Source of the DNA: [Eubacterium] saphenum
GTDB lineage: Bacteria > Bacillota > Clostridia > Peptostreptococcales > Anaerovoracaceae
NCBI GenBank assembly: GCA_004555725.1
Contig: SFHC01000003.1
Coordinates: 62,001 to 126,000, forward strand
Direction: 5' to 3'
Length of the DNA stretch: 64,000 bases
Positions 1-8,604 of the stretch are shown piece by piece. The position numbers were made by a program, and so were the translations under genes. The stretch's first letter is position 1. Each line of letters opens with the position of its first letter. Under the pieces are notes generated by a model that was given only the letters and a program-made list of their open reading frames with translations, searched no databases and was not told where the DNA came from.

Positions 1-705
1 ATTACGGCGCTGTATTTCGGGGAAATGAATATTGACCCGAAGAACCCGAAGATGGAAGGAAGAGACAAGTTTGTTCTTTCAAAGGGACACGCTGTTCCGG
101 CACAGTATGCCGCGCTTGGAGAGAGAGGCTACTATCCGGTTGAGGATATAATGTCTCTGCGTCAGCTGGGAAGCCGCTTCCAGGGCCATGCAAACATGCA
201 TAAGGTTCCGGGAATTGAGATGTCGACCGGCTCCCTCGGACAGGGATTTTCTGCCAGTGTCGGAATGGCTATGGCCGGAAAACTGGATAAGAGTGATGCC
301 AGAGTGTATGCCCTGCTTGGAGACGGCGAACTTCAGGAAGGCATTGTCTGGGAGGCAGCTATGGCGGCTGGCCACTATAAGCTGAACAACCTGACTGCGT
401 TTGTAGACTGGAACAATCTGCAGATTGACGGCCGCAATGAGGATGTCATGACGGTTGCTCCGATTACGGATAAGTTTATTTCATTTGGCTGGAACGCGCT
501 GGAGATCAACGGACATGACTTTACGGAGATCTTTGACGCGATTGATCAGGCAAAGGCCTGCGCCGACCGTCCGACGGTGATCGTGGCGCATACGGTCAAG
601 GGAAAAGGCGTAGACTTCATGGAAGACCAGGCCGGATGGCATGGAAAGGCGCCGAGTGAGGAAGAAGCGAAAGAAGCAGTCAGACAGCTGGGAGGTACAT
701 GGTAA
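1..705 (+). CDS. Transketolase, N-terminal (TPP-binding) subunit, 5'-truncated
   Basis: The frame is open from base 1, so the true start lies outside the window. The visible 234 residues carry the thiamine-diphosphate half of transketolase: LSKGHAVPAQYAAL, the GSLGQGFS segment, and the GDGELQEG...WNNLQIDG cofactor/Mg2+ motif. It would pair with the next gene's product to make a complete transketolase of the non-oxidative pentose phosphate pathway, transferring two-carbon ketol units between sugar phosphates. Splitting the enzyme into two genes is usual in Clostridia and archaea. It ends in TAATG, overlapping the next start by one base, so the two are translationally coupled. Confidence 0.95.
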   Translation: MTALYFGEMNIDPKNPKMEGRDKFVLSKGHAVPAQYAALGERGYYPVEDIMSLRQLGSRFQGHANMHKVPGIEMSTGSLGQGFSASVGMAMAGKLDKSDARVYALLGDGELQEGIVWEAAMAAGHYKLNNLTAFVDWNNLQIDGRNEDVMTVAPITDKFISFGWNALEINGHDFTEIFDAIDQAKACADRPTVIVAHTVKGKGVDFMEDQAGWHGKAPSEEEAKEAVRQLGGTW

Positions 706-1634
706 TGGCAGATAAAATTGCAACAAGAGCCGCTTACGGTGAGTTCCTGGTTGAAGAGGGAAAGGTGAACCCGGATCTGGTTGTTATGGACGCGGATCTT
801 TCTGCATCGACCAAGACGAACGGATTCGCAAAGGCATATCCGGAGCGTTTCTTTGATATGGGAATTGCAGAGCAGAATATGATGGGTGCTGCAGCAGGAC
901 TGGCGCTGTCCGGAAAGACAGTATGCGCGTCTACATTTGCTATGTTTGCGGCAGGAAGAGCGTTTGAAATCATTCGCAACTCTATCGGATATACAGGCGC
1001 AAACGTCAAAATCTGCGCGACACATGCGGGAATCACAGTCGGTCCGGACGGCGCAAGCCATCAGACGTTTGAGGATCTCGCGCTGATGAGAACCATTCCG
1101 GGAATGACGGTTGTCAGCCCTTGCGACGCAGTCAGCGCCAAGAAACTCCTGAAACAGGTCGTAGAGATGGACGGACCGGCATATGTCCGCCTCGGACGCG
1201 CGGCTGTTCCGGTATTTTACGGAGATGAGGATGAGCTTGTTCTCGGTAAGGGAAATCAGCTCAGACCGGGACGCGATGTAACGGTCATCGCAAATGGCAT
1301 TATGGTCGCATCTGCAATGGAAGCGGCGTCTCAGATGGCTGAAGAAGGCGTGGATGTCCGTGTCATCGATATTCATACACTGAAGCCGCTGGATGAAGAG
1401 ATTATCATTAAGGCAGCAGAAGAGACTGGAAAGATCGTAACGGCCGAGGAGCATTCTGTGATCGGCGGACTCGGCGGAGCTGTTGCAGAAGTGATATCCA
1501 GAAAATGCCCATGTAAAATTGCTATGGTCGGACAGCAGGATACATTTGGTGAATCCGGAAATCCGGATGAACTCCGTGAGAAGTACGGCATGACTGCTTC
1601 CGATATTGTAAACGCAATCCGTGAAATTTATTAA
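705..1634 (+). CDS. Transketolase, C-terminal subunit
   Basis: This 309-residue protein is the pyrimidine-binding plus C-terminal half of transketolase; it starts ADKIATRAAYGEFL and has the conserved FDMGIAEQNMMGAAAGLA block with the catalytic Glu that activates thiamine diphosphate. A start at 705 is chosen over the in-frame ATG at 699 because GGAGG at 691-695 sits 9 bases from 705 but only 3 from 699. It overlaps the N-terminal subunit gene by one base. A strong intrinsic terminator follows about 100 bases downstream. Confidence 0.95.
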   Translation: MADKIATRAAYGEFLVEEGKVNPDLVVMDADLSASTKTNGFAKAYPERFFDMGIAEQNMMGAAAGLALSGKTVCASTFAMFAAGRAFEIIRNSIGYTGANVKICATHAGITVGPDGASHQTFEDLALMRTIPGMTVVSPCDAVSAKKLLKQVVEMDGPAYVRLGRAAVPVFYGDEDELVLGKGNQLRPGRDVTVIANGIMVASAMEAASQMAEEGVDVRVIDIHTLKPLDEEIIIKAAEETGKIVTAEEHSVIGGLGGAVAEVISRKCPCKIAMVGQQDTFGESGNPDELREKYGMTASDIVNAIREIY

Positions 1635-1698
1635 TACAGGCATATGATCATGTTCTCCGGCCGGTGATTCTGGCGGGAGACATGTCTTTCGGAATGAT

Positions 1699-1777
1699 GC
1701 GCCTGTGACAGGCGCGGACCGGATTACAGAACGGGTTTCAGGACTTTGTGATGAAAGTTCTGGAACCTGTTTTTTTG
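1699..1777 (+). terminator. Intrinsic terminator after the transketolase genes
   Basis: A perfect 7-bp hairpin GCGCCTG/CAGGCGC (1699-1715) is followed by a 14-bp stem with two G-U pairs, GGTTTCAGGACTTT against AAAGTTCTGGAACC (1734-1766), running straight into TGTTTTTTT. The second hairpin is a textbook Rho-independent terminator. Confidence 0.9.
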
Positions 1778-1910
1778 TGCGCAGATGGAGGTGCTTCATT
1801 AGAGGCGGCCGAGTGTTTCTGCTGGCGGTCTGCGCGTTGGAAAACGTCGAAAAAAGTAGATGGATTCGACCTATCGCCCAGTGCTAACCTGTAATCGGGA
1901 GGTGCAGGGA

Positions 1911-2705
1911 GTGGAGAGACTGTTCTTAAGGGAGAAGCGGGTAGAGAAGGCTCCGGGATATTTACTCGGTGCAGCTGGTTTGTGCAGAGGAAGCGGGGTG
2001 ACAGCGGCCGCTTCCTCTGCGGCAATATTTATGGCGGAGCAGGGGTTTCAGGTGCGTTATACGGAGTGTACAGCACCTCATCCGGGAATGCCGCTGTTGT
2101 ATGACGCAGCGGGTTTTTCTGAGCGGTTCTGCGGAAGGACGTTCTGGGATGTCTACTCCGGAATGCTGAGAGATGAAGCTGTACCGCCGGAAGGAAACCG
2201 GGAGCTCGGTGTAAACTGGATGATCATGACGCCGGAAAGCAGGGAGAGAGGTGTCGTGTTTTCTCAGGAGCAGCGCGGCAGACTGATTCGGCAGGGAATG
2301 AGGGCAGAACTGTCGATATATGACTTTAACAGTGAAGATGAGGAATGGCTCCCGTATATGAGAGATATGGATGCGATGCTGGTTCTTGTGGATCCGCTTC
2401 CGTCCAGGCTGGCTGCGGGGGAAGCTATGTTTCGAAAAATGAAGGCGCTGGAACTGGAAGGAAGGGTATCGGTAAAGTGGCTGGTCAGCCGGATGTGCAG
2501 TTCCGTAAGCCGCCGCCAGATCCGGAGCTGGATTAAAAGCCGGGATATCTACTGGATTGATGACATCGGAAGAGATATCATCAGTCAAAATGAATATCAC
2601 TGCCGGTTTCACTGGGAAAGTGAGCCTGTGCGCAGCGTTATGCAGCCGATTTTTCTGGATTTGTTCAGTGATTTGGGCTGGATTTCTGATGAAAAGCAGC
2701 TATAA
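1911..2705 (+). CDS. Uncharacterised protein with a degenerate P-loop (MinD/ParA-like fold suspected)
   Basis: No confident family assignment. The N-terminus (GLCRGSGVTAAASS, then ...GFQVRYTEC) has the spacing of SIMIBI-type NTPases of the MinD/ParA/CpaE group, where a Gly-rich loop is followed by a helix and a strand. It lacks the Walker A lysine, so nucleotide binding is doubtful. A later DAMLVLVDPLPSRL segment could be the Walker B-like strand. A GTG start at 1911 is preferred because GGGAGG ends 8 bases upstream; an in-frame ATG at 1860 has no ribosome-binding site. The product is 264 residues without signal peptide or membrane segment. It lies just upstream of ftsEX but after its own gap, so a link to division is only positional. 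Confidence 0.6.
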   Translation: MERLFLREKRVEKAPGYLLGAAGLCRGSGVTAAASSAAIFMAEQGFQVRYTECTAPHPGMPLLYDAAGFSERFCGRTFWDVYSGMLRDEAVPPEGNRELGVNWMIMTPESRERGVVFSQEQRGRLIRQGMRAELSIYDFNSEDEEWLPYMRDMDAMLVLVDPLPSRLAAGEAMFRKMKALELEGRVSVKWLVSRMCSSVSRRQIRSWIKSRDIYWIDDIGRDIISQNEYHCRFHWESEPVRSVMQPIFLDLFSDLGWISDEKQL

Positions 2706-2742
2706 AACCAGCTTTCACAAAATAAACACAGCAAAAACATAT

Positions 2743-2758
2743 CTTAAGAAGTCTTAAG
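2743..2758. promoter_or_regulatory. Direct repeat CTTAAG-N4-CTTAAG upstream of ftsE promoter
   Basis: Two CTTAAG hexamers with a 10-base period lie immediately upstream of the putative ftsE -35 region. That is the usual position for an OmpR/PhoB-class response regulator. Similar pairs occur at 41975-41991 and 50815-50830. The regulator is not known. Confidence 0.4.
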
Positions 2759-2760
2759 GG

Positions 2761-2789
2761 TTTAAAATGGAAAAGCGGTGTGATAGAAT
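2761..2789 (+). promoter_or_regulatory. Putative ftsE promoter
   Basis: TAGAAT (2784-2789) matches the -10 consensus at 5 of 6 positions. The -35 position 17 bases upstream is TTTAAA, a poor match, which would suit an activated promoter given the direct repeat just upstream. Confidence 0.45.
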
Positions 2790-2822
2790 GAATCCGAGTA
2801 ATTTTAAGGAGTGCTGCCATTT

Positions 2823-3539
2823 ATGATTACATTTAAGCATGTAACCAAAACCTATGATGGAAAAAATATCGGTCTTGATGATGTCAGTCTGGACATTGAT
2901 GAAGGCGAGTTTGTTTTTCTCGTCGGACCGAGCGGAGCCGGAAAATCAACGTTTATTAAACTGATCATTAAAGAGATCGACGCTGATGAAGGTGAAATAT
3001 ATGTCGGTGATTATCGGGTGGATACACTCAGCAGCCGGGAGATTCCGCAGCTGAGACGGAAGATCGGGATGGTCTTCCAGGATTTCCGTCTGCTGCCGAA
3101 AAAAACTGTTTTTGAAAATGTCGCATTTGCCATGGAGATACTCCATAAGTCGCCGAAAGCCATTAATCGCAGAGTGCCGGAAGTACTCCGGATGGTAGGC
3201 ATAGAAGATAAAAAAGACCGCTATCCGCAGGAGCTTTCTGCGGGAGAACAGCAAAGAGTCGCGATTGCAAGAGCGATTGTAAATACGCCGAAAATGGTAA
3301 TCGCGGATGAGCCAACCGGAAATCTTGATCCGAAGACGGCAGATGACATTATGCATCTGCTGGATGCGATCAATGCAGGCGGGACGACTGTTGTCATGGT
3401 TACACACGCACAGGATATTGTGAACAAGTGGAATAAACGTGTCGTAGCTATCGAAAATGGCCGCGTTGTCCGGGACGGTTTTGGTTCATACGGCTTCCGT
3501 AAAAAGAAAAACACGAAAGGAGGCCGGGAAGATGCGTAG
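2823..3539 (+). CDS. ftsE: Cell division ATP-binding protein FtsE
   Basis: ABC-type ATPase of 238 residues. It shows Walker A GPSGAGKST, Q-loop VFQDFRLL, signature LSAGEQQRVAIARAI and Walker B MVIADEPT. With FtsX it forms a membrane complex that uses ATP hydrolysis to switch on a peptidoglycan hydrolase at the division site. ATG 2823 is chosen because AAGGAG (2806-2811) lies 11 bases upstream; a GTG at 2811 falls inside that site. The last codons overlap ftsX by 8 bases. The partner hydrolase is probably the M23 protein two genes downstream. Confidence 0.95.
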   Translation: MITFKHVTKTYDGKNIGLDDVSLDIDEGEFVFLVGPSGAGKSTFIKLIIKEIDADEGEIYVGDYRVDTLSSREIPQLRRKIGMVFQDFRLLPKKTVFENVAFAMEILHKSPKAINRRVPEVLRMVGIEDKKDRYPQELSAGEQQRVAIARAIVNTPKMVIADEPTGNLDPKTADDIMHLLDAINAGGTTVVMVTHAQDIVNKWNKRVVAIENGRVVRDGFGSYGFRKKKNTKGGREDA

Positions 3540-4422
3540 AGTGTTGTATAACCTGAAGCAGGCTTTTCAGCAGATCGGACGGAATAAAGGAATGAGCCTG
3601 GCGTCTGTATTTGCGATTACCGCAATGATGCTGATTCTGGGACTGTTCTTCATCCTTTCTGTAAATGTAAATGTATTTACAGAAGCAGTGAAGTCAGACT
3701 ACGATACGGTGGAGGTCTACCTGAAGGATTCCACTACAGAAGCGCAGGCCGCGCAGATTATGCAGGAACTGAAGGACGTGAAAGGCGTTTCAAAGGTAAC
3801 ATACAGAACCAAGGAACAGGCGATGAAGATCATGAAGAAACGCTGGGGAGACAGCGGATATCTTCTGAACTCGCTTGGAAGCAATCCGCTTCCGAATTCC
3901 GTTCTGGTCAAGGTAAGTAATTTAAGCGCGGCAAATTCTGTAAATAAGACAGCGATAAAGAATAAAGGTGTTGAAAACACCACTTACTATAAAGCGACGA
4001 TCGACAAGGTGACCAAGATAACCAATTCCATTCAGGTTGGAGCATTGATCATTATGCTGTTCCTGGTTGTGGTATCCGTTGTCGTCGTGTCAAACACGAT
4101 TAAACTGACTGTGCTTGCGAGGGCGCGTGAAATAGAAATTATGAAATATGTCGGCGCGACCAACTGGTTTATCCGGGTGCCGTTCCTGATCGAGGGAATC
4201 ATTATCGGAATCATATCCGCGCTGGTGTCGTCCGGGATCACATATCTGGTGTACGGAAAGCTGGTTTCTAAAATCGGATTGAAAATGATGACGATGCTCG
4301 GGTCGCCGCTGGTGCCGACAGGGTACCTGTGCGGAAACCTGGTCGTGATTTTCCTTGCGCTGGGAATCGGAATCGGTGCGTGCGGAAGTATTGTTTCCAT
4401 GCGGCGTTTTCTGGATGCGTAG
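3532..4422 (+). CDS. ftsX: Cell division permease-like protein FtsX
   Basis: Membrane protein of 296 residues with the FtsX layout: a cytoplasmic start, a first membrane segment near residues 25-45 (ASVFAITAMMLILGLFFIL), an extracellular loop of about 130 residues, then three membrane segments of the FtsX/MacB permease domain (the third in LIEGIIIGIISALVS and the last in the final 40 residues). It couples FtsE ATPase action to an extracytoplasmic hydrolase. The start is set by AAAGGAGG 8 bases upstream, and the gene overlaps ftsE by 8 bases. Confidence 0.95.
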   Translation: MRRVLYNLKQAFQQIGRNKGMSLASVFAITAMMLILGLFFILSVNVNVFTEAVKSDYDTVEVYLKDSTTEAQAAQIMQELKDVKGVSKVTYRTKEQAMKIMKKRWGDSGYLLNSLGSNPLPNSVLVKVSNLSAANSVNKTAIKNKGVENTTYYKATIDKVTKITNSIQVGALIIMLFLVVVSVVVVSNTIKLTVLARAREIEIMKYVGATNWFIRVPFLIEGIIIGIISALVSSGITYLVYGKLVSKIGLKMMTMLGSPLVPTGYLCGNLVVIFLALGIGIGACGSIVSMRRFLDA

Positions 4423-4445
4423 CGCATAGAGCAGAAGGAGGAGTA

Positions 4446-5531
4446 ATGAAAACAGATATTCATAAAATTGGAAGAAAAACTGCGGCAGCTGCGGCTGCAG
4501 TGGCGCTTTCTGTGTCGCTCGCCGCGGCGCCGGCAGTATCATATGCTTCATCGCTCAGTTCTGTGCAGTCGAAGAAAGCAAACGTATACAGCGCGATGAA
4601 TAAAATCGCGTCTAAGATAGAAAAGCAGGAAAAGTCCATCCACTCGCTTCAGAAGCAGATCAATAAAAAAGAAAAGGCTTATGCGAAATCGCAGAAGGAG
4701 ATGGAAGAGACAAAAGAAAAGATGGCTGACCGCAAGGAAAAGCTCGGTCTGCGCGTCCGCGCAATGTATAAGACCGGAGCTGTCGGTTATATGGATATCA
4801 TCTTAAATTCAAAGAGTTTCAGTGAAGTGGTATCGAATGCCGAGCTGGTAAAGAAGATTTATACGAGCGATCAGAATGCACTCACGGAAATCAAGCAGCA
4901 GAAACAGGAACTGTCCGAACGCCAGGCCTCTCTGAAACAGCAGAAAGCCGATCTGGAAGAAAAACAGGATGAGCTGGAAAAGAAACAGAGTGAAATGAAA
5001 AGTGAAGCGGCTGAGCTGAAGGCGCAGTACTCCAAGCTGAAGGCAAAGGAAAGCAAGATAGAGAAGAAACTGCAGGCAAAACTGGCAGCAAGCGCGTCCT
5101 CATCCTCATCATCTTCCTCGTCTTCTTCAGATGCGTCTTATCAGGCCGGAGACGGTTCTTTAGCGTGGCCGTGCTCCGGAACGATTACGACAGAATTCGG
5201 CACCAGACGTTCGTGGGACCCGTATTCGACCGCGCATACAGGCATGGACATCGCTGTCGGTTACGGAACAGCGATTCACGCGGCTGCGTCCGGAACCGTC
5301 ATTATTGCAGGAACATACGGCGGATATGGAAACTGCGTGGCTGTCAGCCACGGAAACGGACTGGTCACCCTGTACGGACATAACAGCAGCCTGACCGTAA
5401 GCGTCGGACAGAAAGTATCCAAGGGCGACGTTATCGCAAAGGCCGGATCCACAGGATTCAGCACAGGCGTACATTGTCATTTTGAGGTGCAGAAGAACGG
5501 AACGCCGGTCAACCCGAGAAACTATTTATAA
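4446..5531 (+). CDS. Secreted coiled-coil M23 (LytM) peptidase, EnvC/PcsB-like
   Basis: About 361 residues. A signal peptide (Ala-rich, cleavage near VSYASS) is followed by a long Lys/Glu/Gln-rich coiled coil (about residues 38-215), a poly-Ser linker and a C-terminal M23 zinc endopeptidase domain. The domain keeps the metal and catalytic motifs HTGMD and HCHFE. FtsX-activated hydrolases such as EnvC and PcsB have this coiled-coil plus hydrolase layout, so this is the likely FtsEX effector for septal peptidoglycan cleavage. Start ATG 4446 follows AGAAGGAGG, 23 bases after ftsX. Confidence 0.92.
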   Translation: MKTDIHKIGRKTAAAAAAVALSVSLAAAPAVSYASSLSSVQSKKANVYSAMNKIASKIEKQEKSIHSLQKQINKKEKAYAKSQKEMEETKEKMADRKEKLGLRVRAMYKTGAVGYMDIILNSKSFSEVVSNAELVKKIYTSDQNALTEIKQQKQELSERQASLKQQKADLEEKQDELEKKQSEMKSEAAELKAQYSKLKAKESKIEKKLQAKLAASASSSSSSSSSSSDASYQAGDGSLAWPCSGTITTEFGTRRSWDPYSTAHTGMDIAVGYGTAIHAAASGTVIIAGTYGGYGNCVAVSHGNGLVTLYGHNSSLTVSVGQKVSKGDVIAKAGSTGFSTGVHCHFEVQKNGTPVNPRNYL

Positions 5532-5552
5532 CAGAATGAAGTAAGGAGTTCT

Positions 5553-7202
5553 ATGCAATTACATCCTAAACTGATAGAACTGCTGCAGAAACGCGGGATT
5601 GAGACGGAGGAAGAAATCCGGGAATTTCTTTCCGACCGCCCGCAGAAAACATATGATCCATTCCTTCTCTTGAATATGAGAGAGGGAGTGGATTTAATAT
5701 TGTCAGCAGTAAAATGCGGAAAGAAAATCTGTATATATGGAGATTATGATGCGGACGGGGTAACCTCTACCGTGATCCTGTCAGAAGTTCTGTCCCATCT
5801 GACAGATAAGATCATGCACTATATCCCGTCACGGTTCGGAGAAGGATACGGGCTGAACTGCGCGGCGCTGGATAAGATCAGACGTGCGGGCGCGGATCTT
5901 TTGATCACAGTGGACACGGGAACGGCGGCCGGTAAGGAAGTCCGGTACGCAAAGGATCTTGGAATGGATGTGGTGATCACGGATCATCATACCGTTCCGG
6001 AACATCCTGCGGAAGGGATCCTGATCAATCCGCACCAGAAGGACTGTACCTATCCGTTTTCGGATCTGGCCGGATGCGGGGTAGCCTTTAAAGTCGCGCA
6101 GGCAATTGTCACTGCAGCGGGGCTGCCAAAAAGTATTCTGACTGGAGTTCTGGATCTGGTTGCGATTGGAACGGTCGCAGATATTGTTCCGCTCCGGGAT
6201 GAGAACCGTACGCTGGTGAAGTACGGTCTCCGTGTGATCAATACCGGAAAGAGAAAGAGTCTGCAGTATCTTCTGCGCGCAGCGCATGTGCGGGGCGGGC
6301 AGGTGACCTCAGAGCAGATTGCCTACATCATCGGGCCGCATATCAATGCGGCAGGACGCGTGCGCCATGCAGAGACAGCCGCTTCTCTGTTCCTGGCTGA
6401 CAGCAAACAGGAAATGGAAGAGAAGGCGCTGGAACTGGCGGAGTGCAATGCAATTCGAAAAGATCAGCAGCAGGAAGTGTTCGATCAGTCGATGCAGGTT
6501 ATTTCCGAACGGCTGAGCGAGGATGATTTTCTGGTCATTGATTTGAAAGGAAGCTGGGAAGGCGTCGCGGGAATCGCTGCGGGAAAAATTAAGGAGCTCC
6601 TGTATAAGCCGACAGTGATCGTCACTGAGACAGAAGACGGGATGCTAAAAGGAACCGGAAGAAGCATTGAAGGGCTGAATCTCTTCCGTCTGCTGAATGA
6701 GCAGAGAGAAATGTTTACGACTTTTGGTGGACATGCGGCGGCGTGCGGGTTTACACTTAAACCAGAATATCTGGATTCCTTCCGAAGAAATCTGAATATG
6801 AGAACAAGAGCGATCCGCGCAAAGCACCCGGAAATTTTCATAAAGCGCATCCGGCCGGATCTGCAGCTGCGGCCGGAGGATGCCTCGCTGGATCTGGTGC
6901 ATCAGATGGATCTTCTGGAGCCGTGCGGCTGTGAGAATGAGCGTCCGCTGGTTTCAGTCGAAGGCGGAATTGAACACGTCGCGCATATGGGCGGCCGGGG
7001 TCAGTATCTGCGTTTTCAGGCAGCGATGGACGGATTCCGGAAACTGTCATGCATCGCGTTTCATGATGTGCGGCGCCTGGAAAAGGAAATCCAGAGTACT
7101 GCCGGGCAGCCGGCGCAGATTATCGGCAGCCTGCGCGATGATGTCTGGCAGGGAAATCATCAGCTGAAGATGATGGTAGAAGATATTCATCCTCAGCTGT
7201 AG
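5553..7202 (+). CDS. recJ: Single-stranded-DNA-specific exonuclease RecJ
   Basis: 549-residue DHH-family nuclease. Motif I is GDYDADGVTS, motif III is TDHHT, and the DHHA1 substrate-binding domain contains the FGGHAAACGF signature. RecJ degrades single-stranded DNA 5' to 3' in recombination and base-excision repair. It is shorter than B. subtilis RecJ (about 780 residues) and appears to lack the C-terminal extension. It lies 21 bases after the M23 peptidase gene with its own AAGGAG site, so it is probably co-transcribed with the division genes, which is an unusual place for it. Confidence 0.93.
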   Translation: MQLHPKLIELLQKRGIETEEEIREFLSDRPQKTYDPFLLLNMREGVDLILSAVKCGKKICIYGDYDADGVTSTVILSEVLSHLTDKIMHYIPSRFGEGYGLNCAALDKIRRAGADLLITVDTGTAAGKEVRYAKDLGMDVVITDHHTVPEHPAEGILINPHQKDCTYPFSDLAGCGVAFKVAQAIVTAAGLPKSILTGVLDLVAIGTVADIVPLRDENRTLVKYGLRVINTGKRKSLQYLLRAAHVRGGQVTSEQIAYIIGPHINAAGRVRHAETAASLFLADSKQEMEEKALELAECNAIRKDQQQEVFDQSMQVISERLSEDDFLVIDLKGSWEGVAGIAAGKIKELLYKPTVIVTETEDGMLKGTGRSIEGLNLFRLLNEQREMFTTFGGHAAACGFTLKPEYLDSFRRNLNMRTRAIRAKHPEIFIKRIRPDLQLRPEDASLDLVHQMDLLEPCGCENERPLVSVEGGIEHVAHMGGRGQYLRFQAAMDGFRKLSCIAFHDVRRLEKEIQSTAGQPAQIIGSLRDDVWQGNHQLKMMVEDIHPQL

Positions 7203-7265
7203 AAAAGGAGAGCGGGAGAAATCCTGAAAGAAAAGCTGAGCAGAGCTCTTCCGCGAATAGATACC

Positions 7266-8429
7266 ATGCATATTTCTAAAGAAAAACTGATCGCTGTAAT
7301 TGCCGCGAGTGTCCTTGCCGGGATGATTTTGACGACGGCTGTCTATTTTACGGTTCTTCGTTCGTCTGGTATGCGCCTGATTACATCTAAGGAGTACGCG
7401 CAGCTGGAAGCGATGGACCGGCGATATGAAAAACTGTGGACAATGCAGAATAAGGTCCGGAAAAACGCGCTGAATTATGTCAGTGTGGATAAACAGATGG
7501 ATTCGCTGTACCGTGCCCTGCTGAACAGTTACAACGATCCGTATTCTGTCTATATGTCAGAGAAGGAAACCATGCAGTTTGACAGCCGGCTGAAGGGCAC
7601 CTTCAGCGGGATCGGAGTTTCCCTGGAGGAACAGGGAGATGAGGTCAGGATTTCCCGGATTATGGATAAAAGTCCGGCAAGAGCCGCAGGACTGCATGTA
7701 AATGACGAGATTCTGAGAATCGATGGGAAACGCTGCAGGACGATCCATGAGACGATCAGCAGACTGCAGGGAAAACCCGGCTCAACGGTGAAACTGGTCA
7801 TCCGCCGGGGAAAAGCAGAGCAGAACTGTTCCGTTGTCCGCGGTGAAGTGACGAGTGATTCTGTCACCAGTGCGGTTCTGCGTCACAATATCGGCTATAT
7901 CTGGATCTCTGCTTTCCAGAAGAACACCGCGTCCGATTTCCAGACGGAACTTTCTGCTATGGAAGACCGGGGTGTCAGGGGTCTGGTTATTGATCTGCGC
8001 GGAAATGGAGGAGGATACACAGAGCAGGGAATCAAAACAGCGGACCAGCTCCTTCCGGCATGCACCATCACAAGCATGCAGAAGTCCTCGGGAAATAAAA
8101 AATACTATAACTCTGATGAAGACTGCACCAAGCTCCGATATGCCGTCTTGGTGAATGGGCAGACCGCGAGCACAGCCGAAATTGTCGCCGCGGCAATTCA
8201 GGATAACCACGGTGGAAAAGTGATCGGAACCAGGACATATGGAAAAGGAATCGTGCAGAATGAGTATCATCTGAAAGATGGATCTGCATTCCGTCTGACG
8301 GTGATGCAGTATTTCACGCCGGATGGAAAATCGATTAACGGGAAAGGAATTACGCCGGATATTACTGTCCGTCAGAATTCGGGCGGAACAGACGCTCAGC
8401 TGGCAAAGGCTGTGGAGATCCTCGAGTAA
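7266..8429 (+). CDS. S41 family carboxy-terminal processing protease (CtpA/CtpB-like)
   Basis: 387 residues: an N-terminal membrane anchor (about residues 8-30), a PDZ domain (GTFSGIGVSLEEQ through the GSTVKLVIRRG segment) and an S41 catalytic domain. The serine/lysine dyad is visible as NGQTASTAEIV and TRTYGKGIVQ. Such proteases cleave extracytoplasmic substrates and often sit beside ftsEX/M23 genes in Firmicutes. The start is uncertain: ATG 7266 lacks a clear ribosome site, whereas AAAGGAG and GGGAG at 7204-7218 precede an in-frame ATC-CTG at 7221-7226, which would add 14-15 residues. Confidence 0.9.
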   Translation: MHISKEKLIAVIAASVLAGMILTTAVYFTVLRSSGMRLITSKEYAQLEAMDRRYEKLWTMQNKVRKNALNYVSVDKQMDSLYRALLNSYNDPYSVYMSEKETMQFDSRLKGTFSGIGVSLEEQGDEVRISRIMDKSPARAAGLHVNDEILRIDGKRCRTIHETISRLQGKPGSTVKLVIRRGKAEQNCSVVRGEVTSDSVTSAVLRHNIGYIWISAFQKNTASDFQTELSAMEDRGVRGLVIDLRGNGGGYTEQGIKTADQLLPACTITSMQKSSGNKKYYNSDEDCTKLRYAVLVNGQTASTAEIVAAAIQDNHGGKVIGTRTYGKGIVQNEYHLKDGSAFRLTVMQYFTPDGKSINGKGITPDITVRQNSGGTDAQLAKAVEILE

Positions 8430-8493
8430 TACCTGCAATCGGGAGCAGACATAAACGGAGGCTGTAAATTTCAACGGACTTTGTGGTCACTGT

Positions 8494-8522
8494 TTGACTT
8501 TAAAGTGTAAAAGTGCTATACT
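8494..8522 (+). promoter_or_regulatory. SigA-type promoter for the TrpR-like gene
   Basis: TTGACT (8494-8499), 17-base spacer, TATACT (8517-8522). The first downstream gene starts about 80 bases later. Confidence 0.8.
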
Positions 8523-8604
8523 GAGTATCATATCATTATAAACTTGAAATCACACGGCAGGATGCATAGTATATAATTTATTCAGAGCATGGAGGAATGG
8601 AATT

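Noticed and set aside
546..1799. 417-codon minus-strand frame opposite the transketolase genes
   Set aside because: Cys/Ser/Arg-rich shadow of real coding sequence with no recognisable protein.
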